From Thiotrichales bacterium (GTDB taxonomy: Bacteria > Pseudomonadota > Gammaproteobacteria > HK1): 43,973 nucleotides of DNA. Positions within the stretch are counted from its first letter, which is position 1. The number at the start of each line of letters is the position of its first letter. Both the position numbers and the translations under genes were made by a program. Positions 36,515 through 43,858 of this stretch are shown here, piece by piece. The stretch is taken from contig JAPOSC010000046.1 in NCBI GenBank assembly GCA_026709935.1, positions 1-43,973 on the forward strand. The letters are read 5' to 3'. The notes beneath the pieces are model-generated. The model did not search any database. It saw only the letters and a program-made list of their open reading frames with translations, and had not been told where the DNA came from.

Positions 36515-38071
36515 TCAGCCGCGGTCGAGCTCGATCGCGACGTAGCGCCGATGATCTCCGCGTTCGACGAGCAGCAGCACCGGCTTGCTTTCGGAGGCCG
36601 CCGACCGGACCGCGCCGGCAACGTCGCCGGGACCATTCACCGCAGCGCTGCCCGCCTGCACGATGACATCCCCGGGCCGCAGCCCGTTGCGTGCAGCCGG
36701 GCTGCCGGGAGCAACCTCGGCGATCGCGACCCCCGCTTTCCCGGGCTCGCCATGCGGCGCGAGCATCACGCCGAGCTTCACGTCCCCGCCGTCACCGGTC
36801 GCGGCCGAGGCGAGGAGTTCCTGCCCCTGCGTGGCAATGGTGGCGGCGAGCGTCTCCTTGCGACCGTCGCGCCAGATCTCGATCTCGACCTCGGTCCCCG
36901 AATCGACCGCCGCCACGATGCGGGGCAGATCTCTCATCGTGTCGAGCGACCGGCCATCGAACGAGAGAATGACATCGCCCGGACGCAGCCCGGCGGCCGC
37001 GGCCGGCCCATCGGCCAGGACCGATGCGACGAGCGCGCCCTTTGCACCATCAAGCCCCAGCGCCTCGGCCATGGTGGCGTCAATGGACTGAATCTGAACG
37101 CCGAGCCATCCGCGGTTTACCTTGCCGTCCGTGCGCAGCGACTCGATGACGGACTCGGCGACGTTTGCGGGAATCGCGAATCCGATGCCGACATTCCCGC
37201 CGGTGGGGCTGAATATCGCGGTGTTCACGCCAACCACCTGCCCGTTGCGGTCGAACAGGGGGCCGCCGGAATTGCCGCGGTTGATCGGAGCGTCGATCTG
37301 GAGGAAGTCGTCGTAGGGGCCCGAGCCGATGTCGCGCCCGCGACTCGAGACGATCCCCGCGGTGACGGTGCCCCCGAGCCCGAAGGGGTTGCCGACCGCA
37401 ACCACCCAGTCGCCGACCCGCGTGCGGTCGGAGTCCCCGAACTCGACCGCCGGCAGCGACTCGCCGACATCCACCTCGAGGAGCGCGAGATCGGTCTTCG
37501 GGTCCACGCCCACGACCTGCGCTTCGAGCTTGCGGCCGTCCTGCAGGGTCACGGTCACCGAGTCCGCGTCTTTCACCACGTGGTGACTGGTGACGATGAG
37601 CCCGGAGGCGTCCACGATGAACCCGGAGCCGACGCCTTCGGCCCTGGGTGGGCGCGGAGTGGCGAATCCCGGCATCGACCAGAAGCGGCGGAAGATTTCC
37701 GGAAGTTCTTCACCGCCATCCCTCTGCCACCTCAGGTGCGATTGCGCGGCGGGTTGAATGGCGCGAACGACCTCGACATTGACGACCGCGGGCCGGACTT
37801 CGCTGACCAGATCCGCGAAACCGCCCTGCATCGCGTCCATCAAGGCGTGGCTTGAGGTGTGGCCCGAGAGGTGGCTTGAGGTGTGGCCCGTGCCCTGACC
37901 CGTAGTGTGGCTCATGGTGGAGCTCGGGGCGGCGTCCGCACCCGACGCCGCGTTGGCCGGGCTCCAGGGCGCGTTGACGACGACGGCACCGACGATCGCA
38001 GCCGATACCGCGGCCGCGACCAGAGTGCGCCCCGTCCGGGATTTCCGTGAAACGGCGGTGTTGCTGATCAT
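36515..38071 (-). CDS. DegP/HtrA-type periplasmic serine protease
   Basis: 518-aa S1C protease/chaperone that degrades misfolded envelope proteins. The start at 38071 follows GAGGAGGG, so the open frame to 38170 is rejected. The signal sequence is LVAAAVSAAIVGAVVVNAPW with cleavage near ANA (residue 41). The catalytic triad is H164 (TSHHVVKDAD), D194 (TDLALL) and S268 (RGNSGGPLF). Two PDZ domains follow (about 310-410 and 430-515), with DGPAAAAGLRPGDVILSFDG and APGSPAARNGLRPGDVI. A His/Ser/Gly/Thr-rich stretch (residues 53-78) after the signal peptide contains a 24-bp tandem repeat. It lies near the envelope-type two-component system, which may control it. Confidence 0.94.
   Translation of the reverse strand: MISNTAVSRKSRTGRTLVAAAVSAAIVGAVVVNAPWSPANAASGADAAPSSTMSHTTGQGTGHTSSHLSGHTSSHALMDAMQGGFADLVSEVRPAVVNVEVVRAIQPAAQSHLRWQRDGGEELPEIFRRFWSMPGFATPRPPRAEGVGSGFIVDASGLIVTSHHVVKDADSVTVTLQDGRKLEAQVVGVDPKTDLALLEVDVGESLPAVEFGDSDRTRVGDWVVAVGNPFGLGGTVTAGIVSSRGRDIGSGPYDDFLQIDAPINRGNSGGPLFDRNGQVVGVNTAIFSPTGGNVGIGFAIPANVAESVIESLRTDGKVNRGWLGVQIQSIDATMAEALGLDGAKGALVASVLADGPAAAAGLRPGDVILSFDGRSLDTMRDLPRIVAAVDSGTEVEIEIWRDGRKETLAATIATQGQELLASAATGDGGDVKLGVMLAPHGEPGKAGVAIAEVAPGSPAARNGLRPGDVIVQAGSAAVNGPGDVAGAVRSAASESKPVLLLVERGDHRRYVAIELDRG
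37847..37894 (-). repeat. 24-bp repeat in the protease N-terminus
   Basis: Two 24-bp units beginning GTGGCTTGAGGTGTGGCCCG at 37847 and 37871 encode HTSSHLSG/HTSSHALM-like octads in frame. Confidence 0.8.
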
Positions 38072-38228
38072 GCATCTGCCCTCCTCTTTAGCAGTGCCGG
38101 AATCGCCAGGCGCGATTCGACGTGAGGGCAGGGTAGGACCGGACGGGTTGCCGCCCGGTGGACGGATCATTAACGTTTGTTCATGATGGCTTGCCGGGCG
38201 CTCGAAACTTGCTTGGTCCGAACCATAA

Positions 38229-38241
38229 GACCATACTGGTC
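38229..38241 (+). promoter_or_regulatory. Operator-like palindrome before the toxin-antitoxin pair
   Basis: GACCA-TAC-TGGTC (38229-38241) lies 3 bp before the antitoxin ATG, and a second dyad TGGT-CCGA-ACCA lies just upstream (about 38214-38225). Phd/YefM antitoxins repress their own promoters through such dyads, so autoregulation is likely. Confidence 0.5.
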
Positions 38242-38244
38242 ACG

Positions 38245-38526
38245 ATGAGCACAGTATCGATTTCCGAACTCAAGACGAATCTCTCGCGCTACCTCCGCGA
38301 GGTGCGACGCGGCGGCGAGGTGCAGGTTCTCGATCGCGGTGCGCCGGTCGCAAGACTGGTGCCCGCCGCGGCGACCGACAACGGGGGCGCTCGGGAGCGC
38401 CTGATCGGCGCCGGCCTGCTTCGACCGGGCGACGGTGCCACCGCGGCCGCCCTCGATCGACCGACGCTGACGCTGCCAGTGAGCATCTCGGAAGCGCTGA
38501 TCGAGGATCGGACGGATCGGCTATGA
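38245..38526 (+). CDS. Phd/YefM-family antitoxin
   Basis: 93-aa antitoxin. The N-terminal DNA-binding fold has the family signature MSTVSISELKTNLSRYLREV followed by GEVQVLDRGAPVARLVP. The C-terminal half (PVSISEALIEDRTDRL) would wrap the toxin. The start at 38245 lies right behind the dyad and matches family length. It overlaps the PIN toxin by four bases (ATGA), the usual coupling of these pairs. Confidence 0.88.
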   Translation: MSTVSISELKTNLSRYLREVRRGGEVQVLDRGAPVARLVPAAATDNGGARERLIGAGLLRPGDGATAAALDRPTLTLPVSISEALIEDRTDRL

Positions 38527-38945
38527 GGTACTGGGATGCGTCCGCGCTCGTTCCCATCGTGATTACCGAACCGGATAGCGAGCGCGTTCGGACCTGGCTT
38601 TCAGAGGACCATCACATCGTCACGTGGGCATGGAGCCGCACCGAAATCATCAGTGCGATAGAACGACGTGCCCGCGACGGGTCACTGTCGAGGCCACAGC
38701 GTCGCGAAGCGCTCCAGCGATTCGACGCATTCGCCGGGGGCTGGGATGAAGTGACCGAATTGCTCGCCGTTCGCTCCCGGGCGAACGCGTTACTCGCAAG
38801 GCATCCGTTGCGAGCCGCCGATGCAGGTCAGCTCGGCGCGGCCCTGCTGATCCAGGAGCAGCTCGCGGAGGTGCTGACTTTCGTGTGCCTGGACCATCGG
38901 CTTTCGACGGCGGCGGAGCGGGAAAGCCTGCGGGTCATGCTGTAG
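38523..38945 (+). CDS. PIN-domain ribonuclease toxin (VapC type)
   Basis: 140-aa PIN-domain toxin expected to cleave tRNA or rRNA when freed from its antitoxin. The metal-binding acids are D5 (MRYWDASALV), E41 (SRTEIISAI), D100 (LRAADAGQLGAA) and D124 (FVCLDHRLSTAA). Length is normal. It is translated from the overlapping ATGA of the antitoxin. Pairing of a PIN toxin with a Phd-type antitoxin is a known combination. Confidence 0.88.
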   Translation: MRYWDASALVPIVITEPDSERVRTWLSEDHHIVTWAWSRTEIISAIERRARDGSLSRPQRREALQRFDAFAGGWDEVTELLAVRSRANALLARHPLRAADAGQLGAALLIQEQLAEVLTFVCLDHRLSTAAERESLRVML

Positions 38946-38999
38946 ATGCGGTGCCCGCATGGCGGTGAACCGACCAGAACCGACATGGAGAACCACCCG

Positions 39000-39965
39000 A
39001 TGAACCTCCCCGAACCCTCATCCATCGATCGAATCGCCGTCATCGGCACCGGCACCATCGGAGCTTCCTGGGCCGCATACTTCCTTGCCCGGGGCCTGCA
39101 TGTGCAGGCGTGGGATCCGGCACCCGCGGGGGAGGCGGCGCTGCGCGCATTCGTCGACGGCGCATGGCCCACCCTCGAAGGGATCGATGCTGTCGTCCCC
39201 GGCGCCGGCCCCGAGCGGCTCACCTTTCACGCCGATCCCGCCACCGCCATCGCCGGCGTCGGCTTCGTGCAGGAAAGCGCTCCGGAGAAGCTCGACGTGA
39301 AACGCGCGCTCTATGCAGATATCGACGCCGCGCTCCCGGACGACGTAGTGATGTCGAGCTCGACCTCGGGCCTCATCATGTCGGAGCTTCAGGCGGGGCT
39401 CCGGAAAGCGGCGCGCTTCGTGGTGGGGCATCCGTTCAACCCGCCGCACCTCATCCCGCTCGTCGAGGTCGTGGGCGGTGCTGACACGGAAGCGGCCGTG
39501 GTCGACTGGACCATCGATTTCTACAACGCACACGGGAAGAAGGCGATCCGGCTCAACCACGAGGCGCCCGGGCATCTCGTCAACCGGCTGCAGGTCGCGC
39601 TGTGGCGCGAGGCGATGGACGCGGTGCTCACCGGACTCGTGAGCGTGGAAGACGTCGACGACGCCATCAAGTACGGGCCGGGGTTGCGCCTGAGCGTCAT
39701 GGGTCCGTTCGAGCTGTGCCACCTCGCGGGCGGCCCCGAGGGTTACTCCAACTTCATCGACCACTTCGGCGACGCACTCCAGTACTGGATGGACGACATG
39801 CGTGCCGTCGAGCTCACGCCGGAGGTACGTGGGAAGCTGAAGGCCCTCGTCGCCGACGCAATCGGCGAACGCGGATCCGCATCCATCGCGAGCGAACGCG
39901 ACACACTCCTGCTGCCGGTGCTCCGCACCCTCGCCCGTACTCGGCGCGAACACGGGCTGTATTGA
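39000..39965 (+). CDS. 3-hydroxyacyl-CoA dehydrogenase family protein (carnitine dehydrogenase-like)
   Basis: 321-aa NAD-dependent oxidoreductase. The Rossmann loop is IAVIGTGTIGASWA near residues 12-25. FVQESAPEKLDVK and the catalytic histidine segment VVGHPFNPPHLIPLVE are typical. The C-terminal helical domain has GPGLRLSVMGPFE. The ATG at 39000 is preferred (GGAG nine bases upstream) over the one at 38985. Relatives act on L-carnitine, L-gulonate or 3-hydroxybutyryl-CoA. The HPFNPPHLIPLVE form and the length of about 320 favour the carnitine 3-dehydrogenase or hydroxyacid branch. No carnitine genes are nearby, so the substrate is open. Confidence 0.82.
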   Translation: MNLPEPSSIDRIAVIGTGTIGASWAAYFLARGLHVQAWDPAPAGEAALRAFVDGAWPTLEGIDAVVPGAGPERLTFHADPATAIAGVGFVQESAPEKLDVKRALYADIDAALPDDVVMSSSTSGLIMSELQAGLRKAARFVVGHPFNPPHLIPLVEVVGGADTEAAVVDWTIDFYNAHGKKAIRLNHEAPGHLVNRLQVALWREAMDAVLTGLVSVEDVDDAIKYGPGLRLSVMGPFELCHLAGGPEGYSNFIDHFGDALQYWMDDMRAVELTPEVRGKLKALVADAIGERGSASIASERDTLLLPVLRTLARTRREHGLY

Positions 39966-39992
39966 CGTAATCGATCCGGATGCTGGGATCGG

Positions 39993-40193
39993 TCAGAATC
40001 GCCCGTCCCGCCTCATTTCGTCCAGGTCGCCTGTCCACCGCAGCTTGCCGCGCAAGCCACGGCTCTCTTCCTGCTTCTTCAGACGAACGAGCGCGGCCAG
40101 CCCCAGCTCGACGGCCTCACGCTTGGTCTTCGCTCCAGTGGCACGCATCGCGCCCTCGAGAAGGTCGTCGTCAATGACGATGTTCGTACGCAT
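39993..40193 (-). CDS. Orphan VapB-type antitoxin
   Basis: 66-aa protein of the VapB/DUF2191 type. The ribbon-helix-helix start MRTNIVIDDDLLEGAM is followed by TKREAVELGLAALVRL, and the polar tail LRWTGDLDEMRRD is the usual toxin-binding end. The ATG at 40193 follows GAAGGA. A VapC gene normally follows at once, but the space after the stop is only 27 bp before the convergent dehydrogenase gene, so the toxin is missing. Its promoter probably includes the TATAAT in the inverted repeat at 40247-40242. Confidence 0.78.
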   Translation of the reverse strand: MRTNIVIDDDLLEGAMRATGAKTKREAVELGLAALVRLKKQEESRGLRGKLRWTGDLDEMRRDGRF

Positions 40194-40229
40194 CGGTGGA
40201 ATCCTTCGCAGAATGTGTATAAGAAGCGG

Positions 40230-40297
40230 AATATTTAGGGAATTATACCGAAGACTAGCCATGCGCCCGATTTCCGGCTCGGTGGGTGGGGCCGGGT
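40230..40297 (-). repeat. Left inverted repeat of the 40.2-43.9 kb island
   Basis: Read on the minus strand this 68-bp segment matches 43859-43925 at roughly 86% (my hand alignment): CCGAGCCGGAAATCGGGC, then GGCTAGTCTTCGGTATAATT and AATATT. The AT-rich end with TATAAT points outward, towards the antitoxin gene. Confidence 0.8.
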
Positions 40298-40323
40298 GAC
40301 CCCGCCAGTTCCTCCCAGCCGAG

Positions 40324-40605
40324 CTACTTCGCGCCCTTGATCCGCTTCTTCGGGTCGGGTGGCTTCACTGCGGAGAATATCGCCCGTGCGACCTCCTCCG
40401 GCGTGGAGTGCAGCTTGATCTGCTGAGTCACCGGGCGACCCCGCACCTTCGCCGTGGAAATCGTCAGGGCATGGCCTTGGACTTTCACCTTCCCCTTCCT
40501 CCGCGCAGTCTTCACGGCTTTTGCGATATATACCGCTTTCTCGGCCTTCTCGGCCTTCTCGGCCTTCTCGGCCTTCTCGGCCTTCTCGGCCTTCTCAGTC
40601 TTCAC
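40324..40605 (-). CDS. Small basic protein with EKA repeats
   Basis: 93 aa from a GTG at 40605 with an excellent ribosome site (GAGGAGGG six bases upstream). Residues 4-24 are seven EKA triplets encoded by 9-bp tandem units. The rest is lysine-rich (KTARRKGKVKVQGHALTIS), with a short ordered-looking part HSTPEEVARAIFSAVKPPDP. The lysine- and alanine-rich nature recalls histone-like tails, but I do not recognise the family. It points left, towards the island edge. Confidence 0.6.
   Translation of the reverse strand: MKTEKAEKAEKAEKAEKAEKAEKAVYIAKAVKTARRKGKVKVQGHALTISTAKVRGRPVTQQIKLHSTPEEVARAIFSAVKPPDPKKRIKGAK
40538..40600 (-). repeat. 9-bp microsatellite
   Basis: Six perfect TTCTCGGCC units (40538-40591) and one altered unit (40592-40600), in frame within the small basic protein gene; each unit adds one EKA triplet. 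Confidence 0.92.
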
Positions 40606-40718
40606 GGCAGGCCCTCCTCGGGCATCGCGCCCTACTGCCTCTACTGCGTAAGTTACTCTTTTTTCAAAGGAATTGCTAGATCTGGGGCCTGATTCAAGCT
40701 CCCCGACGCTACCTCTGA

Positions 40719-40751
40719 TGCGGTGAGTATACCCCGAGGATAGTCACCGCA
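40719..40751 (+). promoter_or_regulatory. Inverted repeat upstream of the 63-aa gene
   Basis: TGCGGTGA (40719-40726) and TCACCGCA (40744-40751) are perfect 8-bp arms around 17 bp, 48 bp before the next ATG. It could be an operator or an RNA hairpin in the leader. Confidence 0.35.
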
Positions 40752-40799
40752 CGGTGGACTGTAGTACCTTCAAGTCGCTTGCCGGAAGGAGCACTGATC

Positions 40800-40991
40800 A
40801 TGACTGGCGACGGCCATGCCCTCTACGAACTCGGATGGGATGATGGCTACGAGGCCGTCAAGCAAGGCCGAATCACGGAAGACTTCCCGCATCACGACGA
40901 GTACCCGGACTACCGCCGAGGCTTCTGGGCGGGAATGAAGGCTGCGCGGGAGGAGGCTGCGGGAGAGAGTATTGGCTTGATGCAGCCCTGA
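40800..40991 (+). CDS. Small acidic protein of unknown function
   Basis: 63 aa from ATG 40800, preceded by GGAAGGAG. An in-frame ATG 21 bp upstream is rejected because it overlaps this ribosome site. The protein is rich in Asp, Glu, Tyr and Gly (YELGWDDGYEAVKQGRI, YPDYRRGFWAGMKAA), a pattern of two similar G-x-x-x-G/Y helices suggesting a compact helical fold. No family recognised. The ribosome site and codon pattern support a real gene. Confidence 0.55.
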   Translation: MTGDGHALYELGWDDGYEAVKQGRITEDFPHHDEYPDYRRGFWAGMKAAREEAAGESIGLMQP

Positions 40992-41160
40992 ATCTAGCCG
41001 TACCTTCCCTCAGACGCACAAAGGCCGGGATGGGAGTCCCGACCTAAGTACCTCGCCATCCCTTTTCCAGAGGACCGACGGCGAGAGCGTGTACACATGC
41101 AGGAGAGTATCAATCTGCATTGTACGCGGTCAATCGGCCATCGCATGCAGGAGGGTCGTC

Positions 41161-41358
41161 ATGTCAAACGAACCACGCGACACCTATAAGTACCGTGTTT
41201 GGTACAGAGGGAAAGTTGTTCATCACGGTATCACGATCGACCTCAAGAGGCGTGAATCAGAGCATCAGCAGAAATGGCCCGGATGCCGTATCGATCAAGT
41301 TGGATATAAGGTAACGAGATCTGCTGCTCTTGAGTGGGAGAGGGAGAGAGGATACTAG
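41161..41358 (+). CDS. Mini GIY-YIG-like protein
   Basis: 65 aa from ATG 41161 (GGAGGG upstream). The sequence YKYRVWYRGKVVHHGIT followed by DLKRRESEHQQKWPG and a terminal LEWERERGY resembles the core of GIY-YIG nuclease folds: two tyrosine-bearing strands, an Arg in the helix, and a late Glu. The second motif reads HHGIT and not YIG. It may be a minimal nuclease or a non-catalytic relative carried by mobile DNA. Function is inferred from motif shape only. Confidence 0.55.
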   Translation: MSNEPRDTYKYRVWYRGKVVHHGITIDLKRRESEHQQKWPGCRIDQVGYKVTRSAALEWERERGY

Positions 41359-41564
41359 TTTTCCTGCCCCTCACTACCTTCACTAGATGGCCCACACTCA
41401 AATCTTAGTCCGCATAGCCGTGCGACGATCGATAGCCATGCGTGCGCAGGCGTTGCGAGGAACTCGTAGATTCTGATGCGTGTCGTCACGGGCAGTTCCT
41501 TCAAATCTAAGCAGAGAAAGGAGAATACCTCATGTCTATAAACTTATCATGTCAAGCAAAATCA

Positions 41565-41579
41565 CCCCCCCCCCCCCCC
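41565..41579 (+). repeat. C15 homopolymer
   Basis: A run of 15 C lies between two possible starts of the secreted protein gene and is in frame with both. Such runs are prone to slippage during replication, or may be a sequencing/assembly weak point. Confidence 0.9.
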
Positions 41580-41609
41580 GCAAGGGAGCATTCTCGGGGA
41601 GGGCGCACG

Positions 41610-42260
41610 ATGAAACTCGCGGGGATTACGCTCGCCGCCGCAGTAGTGGCAACGGTGATGGCCGAGCCGGTGGCGGCGCAGACTACGACGGGGACGATTA
41701 CAGGCACCGTCGAGGACGGTTTTACCATTCCCATGACCGTAACGCTGAATGGCAATCGTGAATGGGAGATCACCTATAGCGCGGATTTCGCTACGAACAT
41801 CGTAGATCAAGTGAGGGTTTGCGGCATCGATACCGTTAACGTTCCGGATAGTACCAAATGCCCCATAAATCCGCCGTATATCATGCGGTACGGGGTACTG
41901 AGCCAAGCGGCTTGCACCTCCCAGCCCCCTCAGTCAGCGATACGGGGTGTTAACGGGATGATCCCCCTTGATGCGTGGACGCAGACCCTTCGGACGAAAC
42001 CGGAAACCTCGTACTGCATAGCCATGTATCCGGGCAACAGTGATCATCCGTACTTCAATGTTCCATTCGCGGTCGCTGCGTTCACAACCCCCGCCGATCC
42101 TAGTCCGCCGTCCACCCCTTGGGCACCGACGCCGGGGAGTAGCGGCTGTTTTGCCGAGACGAGCCCCTCTCTTGTTCAGTCATGCCTGAATTGCAAGTAC
42201 GTACAAACGGATAGACGTTGGGACGGCAACGCCAACCAGTGCGTATCGGCCAGCAGCTAA
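41610..42260 (+). CDS. Secreted cysteine-containing protein of unknown function
   Basis: 216 aa from ATG 41610 (GGGAGGG six bases upstream) with a clean Sec signal peptide (KLAGITLAAAVVATVMAEPVAA, shown as MKLAGITLAA then AVVATVMAEPVAA, cleavage near 23). The mature protein has about eight cysteines, a beta-rich first half (TGTITGTVEDGFTIPMTV) and a Pro/Ser-rich linker (PADPSPPSTPWAP) before a small C-terminal domain with CLNCKY. The frame is also open to an ATG at 41532 that has an even better site (AAAGGAG); that form would begin MSINLSCQAKS and include a run of prolines from the C15 tract. No family recognised. Confidence 0.65.
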   Translation: MKLAGITLAAAVVATVMAEPVAAQTTTGTITGTVEDGFTIPMTVTLNGNREWEITYSADFATNIVDQVRVCGIDTVNVPDSTKCPINPPYIMRYGVLSQAACTSQPPQSAIRGVNGMIPLDAWTQTLRTKPETSYCIAMYPGNSDHPYFNVPFAVAAFTTPADPSPPSTPWAPTPGSSGCFAETSPSLVQSCLNCKYVQTDRRWDGNANQCVSASS

Positions 42261-42293
42261 CGCACGCGGGGCGGTCCTCGGGCCGTGATACTG

Positions 42294-42317
42294 AAGGGGT
42301 CACTACGGTGGCCCCTT
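42294..42317. terminator. Bidirectional hairpin between convergent genes
   Basis: AAGGGGTCAC-TACG-GTGGCCCCTT forms a ten-pair stem with one G.T pair between the secreted protein gene (ends 42260) and the transposase gene (ends 42330). T-runs are short (two), so termination strength is uncertain. Confidence 0.6.
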
Positions 42318-42329
42318 CGCTCGTCAGTC

Positions 42330-43310
42330 CTACGAGTCTACTGAAATCGGCCTTGCGCCCGAGGGAAGGCCATTCGGCTCGATCAAGTCCCCGTAGGTCA
42401 GTCGCCTGCTCGTCATCCCCTTAGCGAGCTGCTCCATCTGATCGCGAGTATCCAGCCCGCGTACGTTGTGCCGACCTTCGAACTCGGTTACGTAGCGGTT
42501 CAGGTGCTTCGGGCTCATCTTGTGGTAGATGCCGACGTACCCGCGCTTCATGAGCGCCCAGAATGACTCAATGCCGTTCACATGCACCATCTCGCGGACG
42601 TACTCACCCGTGCTGTGCTTCACCGTCTCATGCTTGAACGGGAGTCCCTCATAGCTGGAACTTTCATCCGTGTATACGGTCGCATCCGGGGCGGTGTGCT
42701 CGGTGACGAACCCTTGAAGGGTCGGCTTGTCCGTAGACTGGACGACCTTCGCCCGGACACGCTTCGTCGATCGATCTTTCACGCCAGCGACTGCCGTCTT
42801 GCCGACCGGGCCGCGACCTGCCCGGAGCTTCTTCTTGGCGTGCTTATTCTTCTCCTTCCCGCCGATGTAGGTCTCGTCTGCCTCGACCGGACCAGGCATC
42901 GGCCGATTCTCGCCTTCGAGGAACCCTTCCCGGATGCGCTGCATCATGAACCAGGCGGATGCCTGCGTGATCTTGAGATCCCGATGCAGACTCATGCTCG
43001 ACGTGCCCTTGATGCCGGTGCACATCTGGTAGATGGCGATCGCCCAGTTCTTAAGGCCGAGCGAGGAGGACTGCATCACGGTACCCTTTTGCACCGAGAA
43101 GTGCTTGCGGCAGTCCTTACAGCGATATGGCATCGGCTTCCGGTTTTTCACGATAGAGTAGCGCTCAGAGCCGCAATCCGGGCAGAATCGTCGGCCACCC
43201 GGCCAGCGTTGCTCCTCGAACCAGCGCTCGGCTGCCTCATCGTCGGGGAACATGTCGAATAGCTCCGCGAGGGAGATGCCTTCTCGTTCACTGCGTCCGG
43301 GACCGCTCAT
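42330..43310 (-). CDS. IS1595-family transposase (ISXO2-like)
   Basis: 326-aa DDE transposase. An N-terminal zinc ribbon has C43, C46, C64 and C67 (CPDCGSERYS and YRCKDC). It is followed by the helix-turn-helix segment with WAIAIYQMCTGIKGTSSMSL. The catalytic domain has D145 (VEADETYIGGKEKNKH), D215 (VYTDESSSYEG) and the third-position segment VNGIESFWALMKRGY, with N245/E248. Length is normal, so it appears intact. I could not identify certain terminal inverted repeats directly around it: the left side is the hairpin at 42294, and the right side has GGCTAGT-type words shared with the island repeats. Confidence 0.93.
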   Translation of the reverse strand: MSGPGRSEREGISLAELFDMFPDDEAAERWFEEQRWPGGRRFCPDCGSERYSIVKNRKPMPYRCKDCRKHFSVQKGTVMQSSSLGLKNWAIAIYQMCTGIKGTSSMSLHRDLKITQASAWFMMQRIREGFLEGENRPMPGPVEADETYIGGKEKNKHAKKKLRAGRGPVGKTAVAGVKDRSTKRVRAKVVQSTDKPTLQGFVTEHTAPDATVYTDESSSYEGLPFKHETVKHSTGEYVREMVHVNGIESFWALMKRGYVGIYHKMSPKHLNRYVTEFEGRHNVRGLDTRDQMEQLAKGMTSRRLTYGDLIEPNGLPSGARPISVDS

Positions 43311-43349
43311 GGCACTAGCCTCAATTGATTCGTGGCTAGTATAGTATCA

Positions 43350-43373
43350 GAAAATCGGGAGGGTGGCTAGTCT
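43350..43373 (+). repeat. Partial internal copy of the island end repeat
   Basis: GAAAATCGGG(N5)GGCTAGTCT matches the right-end repeat at about 20 of 24 positions, without the TATAAT part. It lies between the transposase and the membrane protein gene. Confidence 0.6.
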
Positions 43374-43807
43374 TCTCTGAATGGCAGAATGCGCCGCGCC
43401 TCTTCCAGCTTCCCAAGCCACGCGCAGGCAATAAGAGCACCTACTTTCTCCGGTGAAGACTCGTCAGGAAGGGAGACTCCTAGCTCAGCCAGCTTGTAGC
43501 GTAGTCTCTCTTGACGAATGCAGTCTGCAACGTCGGTATATGAAGTAGATTCCTTTTCGATCAGTCTCTTAGCGACGGATTCCAGTTCAGGGGCGAGCTT
43601 CCGGAACCGCACGGCAGGGCGAAGACCGTTCATCCACTCGTAATTCAGGATGACGACAGTTCCCACGCAGAGGATAATTGCCGCGACATACTCCGGGGGG
43701 CCGAGATAATCGAGAATACTCACGCGCTTTTCCCACAACCACGAGACCGCAACCCACCCCTTCCCTGCGAGCGCAATGAGAGTCCCGAAATGACGGATCT
43801 TCTCCAT
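43367..43807 (-). CDS. Small membrane protein of unknown function
   Basis: 146 aa. Two hydrophobic segments, about residues 8-25 (TLIALAGKGWVAVSWLW) and 40-57 (YVAAIILCVGTVVILNYEW), are followed by an 85-residue cytoplasmic helical domain (LAPELESVAKRLIEKES, ERLRYKLAELGVSLPD). No recognised family; the arrangement of two helices and a small soluble domain is common in phage and island genes. The start at 43807 has a poor ribosome site. The 3' end overlaps the partial repeat. Confidence 0.55.
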   Translation of the reverse strand: MEKIRHFGTLIALAGKGWVAVSWLWEKRVSILDYLGPPEYVAAIILCVGTVVILNYEWMNGLRPAVRFRKLAPELESVAKRLIEKESTSYTDVADCIRQERLRYKLAELGVSLPDESSPEKVGALIACAWLGKLEEARRILPFRED

Positions 43808-43858
43808 CCGCAGACTTTATCTACCTGACTCCTCCTCGTCACTGATCTCGGCTCGGTA

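Noticed and set aside
40997..41065. Rho-independent terminator after the 63-aa gene (GGCCGGGA...TCCCGACC)
   Set aside because: The stem is plausible but no T-run follows it directly.
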